Shown here: piece by piece, positions 5,672 to 5,843 of the stretch
Numbering within the stretch: position 1 is the first letter of the stretch
Layout of the letters: each line of letters begins with the position of its first letter
NCBI GenBank assembly: GCA_945910715.1
Contig: CAMDZU010000095.1
Span: 1-5,843, forward strand
Reading direction: 5' to 3'
DNA: 5,843 nt
Source of the DNA: an uncultured Clostridia bacterium
GTDB taxonomy: Bacteria > Bacillota > Clostridia > Oscillospirales > Ruminococcaceae
Position numbers and translations under genes: made by a program
Notes under the pieces: model-generated
The model's database searches: none
What the model saw: only the letters and a program-made list of their open reading frames with translations
Told to the model about the DNA's origin: nothing

Positions 5672-5843
5672 TCATTCGTCCTTCAATATAATTGGTTTAG
5701 TTGTAAAGTCAATTCCGCAGGGAAGCCGCTTCTCAAAGGCAAGAGCATAGATATTATCGCATTTTTCCTCCAGCAATGCCTGTTTTTTCTGAAGCTCGCC
5801 CTTTTTGAGCAATGCCATCAGCGAGGTGTCAATGGGGATATTG
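5672..5843 (-). CDS. C-terminal end of an unidentified protein (cut by window edge)
   Basis: Only the last 56 codons are visible, reading in from the window edge to a TGA at 5674-5672. I do not recognise the product. The visible part contains a charged, probably helical stretch (KKGELQKKQALLEEK, residues 13-27 of the fragment) followed by YALAFEKRLPCGIDF and a TKPIILKDE ending. It is the only minus-strand frame open from the window edge; the other two reach stops within eight codons. Its codon use resembles the neighbouring genes, and its end abuts the DUF4380-like gene (two bases before the preferred start, or a four-base ATGA overlap with the alternative), as expected for a cotranscribed gene. 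The AAGGA site for the next gene lies inside its final codons. Confidence 0.72.
   Translation of the reverse strand, partial: NIPIDTSLMALLKKGELQKKQALLEEKCDNIYALAFEKRLPCGIDFTTKPIILKDE
5679..5683 (-). promoter_or_regulatory. Ribosome binding site for the DUF4380-like gene, inside the upstream gene
   Basis: AAGGA on the minus strand is nine bases before the ATG at 5669 and three before the ATG at 5675. It favours 5669 and, lying within the end of the upstream coding region, suggests translational coupling. Confidence 0.65.

Overview
The window looks like chromosomal DNA of an anaerobic, motile member of the Clostridia, possibly a gut or rumen Ruminococcus-like or Lachnospiraceae-like lineage. 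This is inferred from purine-rich AAGGA-type ribosome binding sites, consensus sigma-A promoters with extended -10 elements, moderate GC with AT-rich intergenic gaps, and the gene families present. I could not run a taxonomic search. There are no mobile elements, CRISPR arrays, tRNA or rRNA genes, and no gene-free stretch above 300 bases.

Left part (1-1193, minus strand): an AraC-family transcription factor (378-1193) is followed after 13 bases by the start of a thiamine pyrophosphokinase gene (thiN, 1-364), which is cut by the window edge. Middle left (1302-2300, plus strand): an aldo/keto reductase of the YghZ/Gpr type (L-glyceraldehyde 3-phosphate reductase) is transcribed divergently from the AraC gene. 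The gap between them holds a perfect inverted repeat whose two arms each carry a TTGACA -35 box. Both divergent promoters have an 18-base spacer and an extended -10, so they are mirror images about one centre. This is the most striking regulatory structure in the window.

Middle right (2349-4671, plus strand): a strong promoter drives a two-gene operon. The first gene encodes an unrecognised protein with about eight membrane segments. The second encodes a methyl-accepting chemotaxis protein with six closely packed N-terminal membrane segments, no extracytoplasmic ligand domain and no visible HAMP domain. The pair may be a membrane sensing unit feeding the chemotaxis array, but this rests only on gene order and topology. 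The operon ends at a GC-rich hairpin with T-runs on both sides, which probably terminates transcription from both directions.

Right part (4737-5843, minus strand): a DUF4380-like protein with a predicted galactose-mutarotase-type beta-sandwich fold lies directly downstream of, and is probably translationally coupled to, an unidentified gene of which only the last 56 codons are visible.

Most of the window is ordinary metabolism and signalling. The items most worth follow-up are the mirror-symmetric divergent promoter and the eight-segment membrane protein paired with the unusual chemoreceptor.
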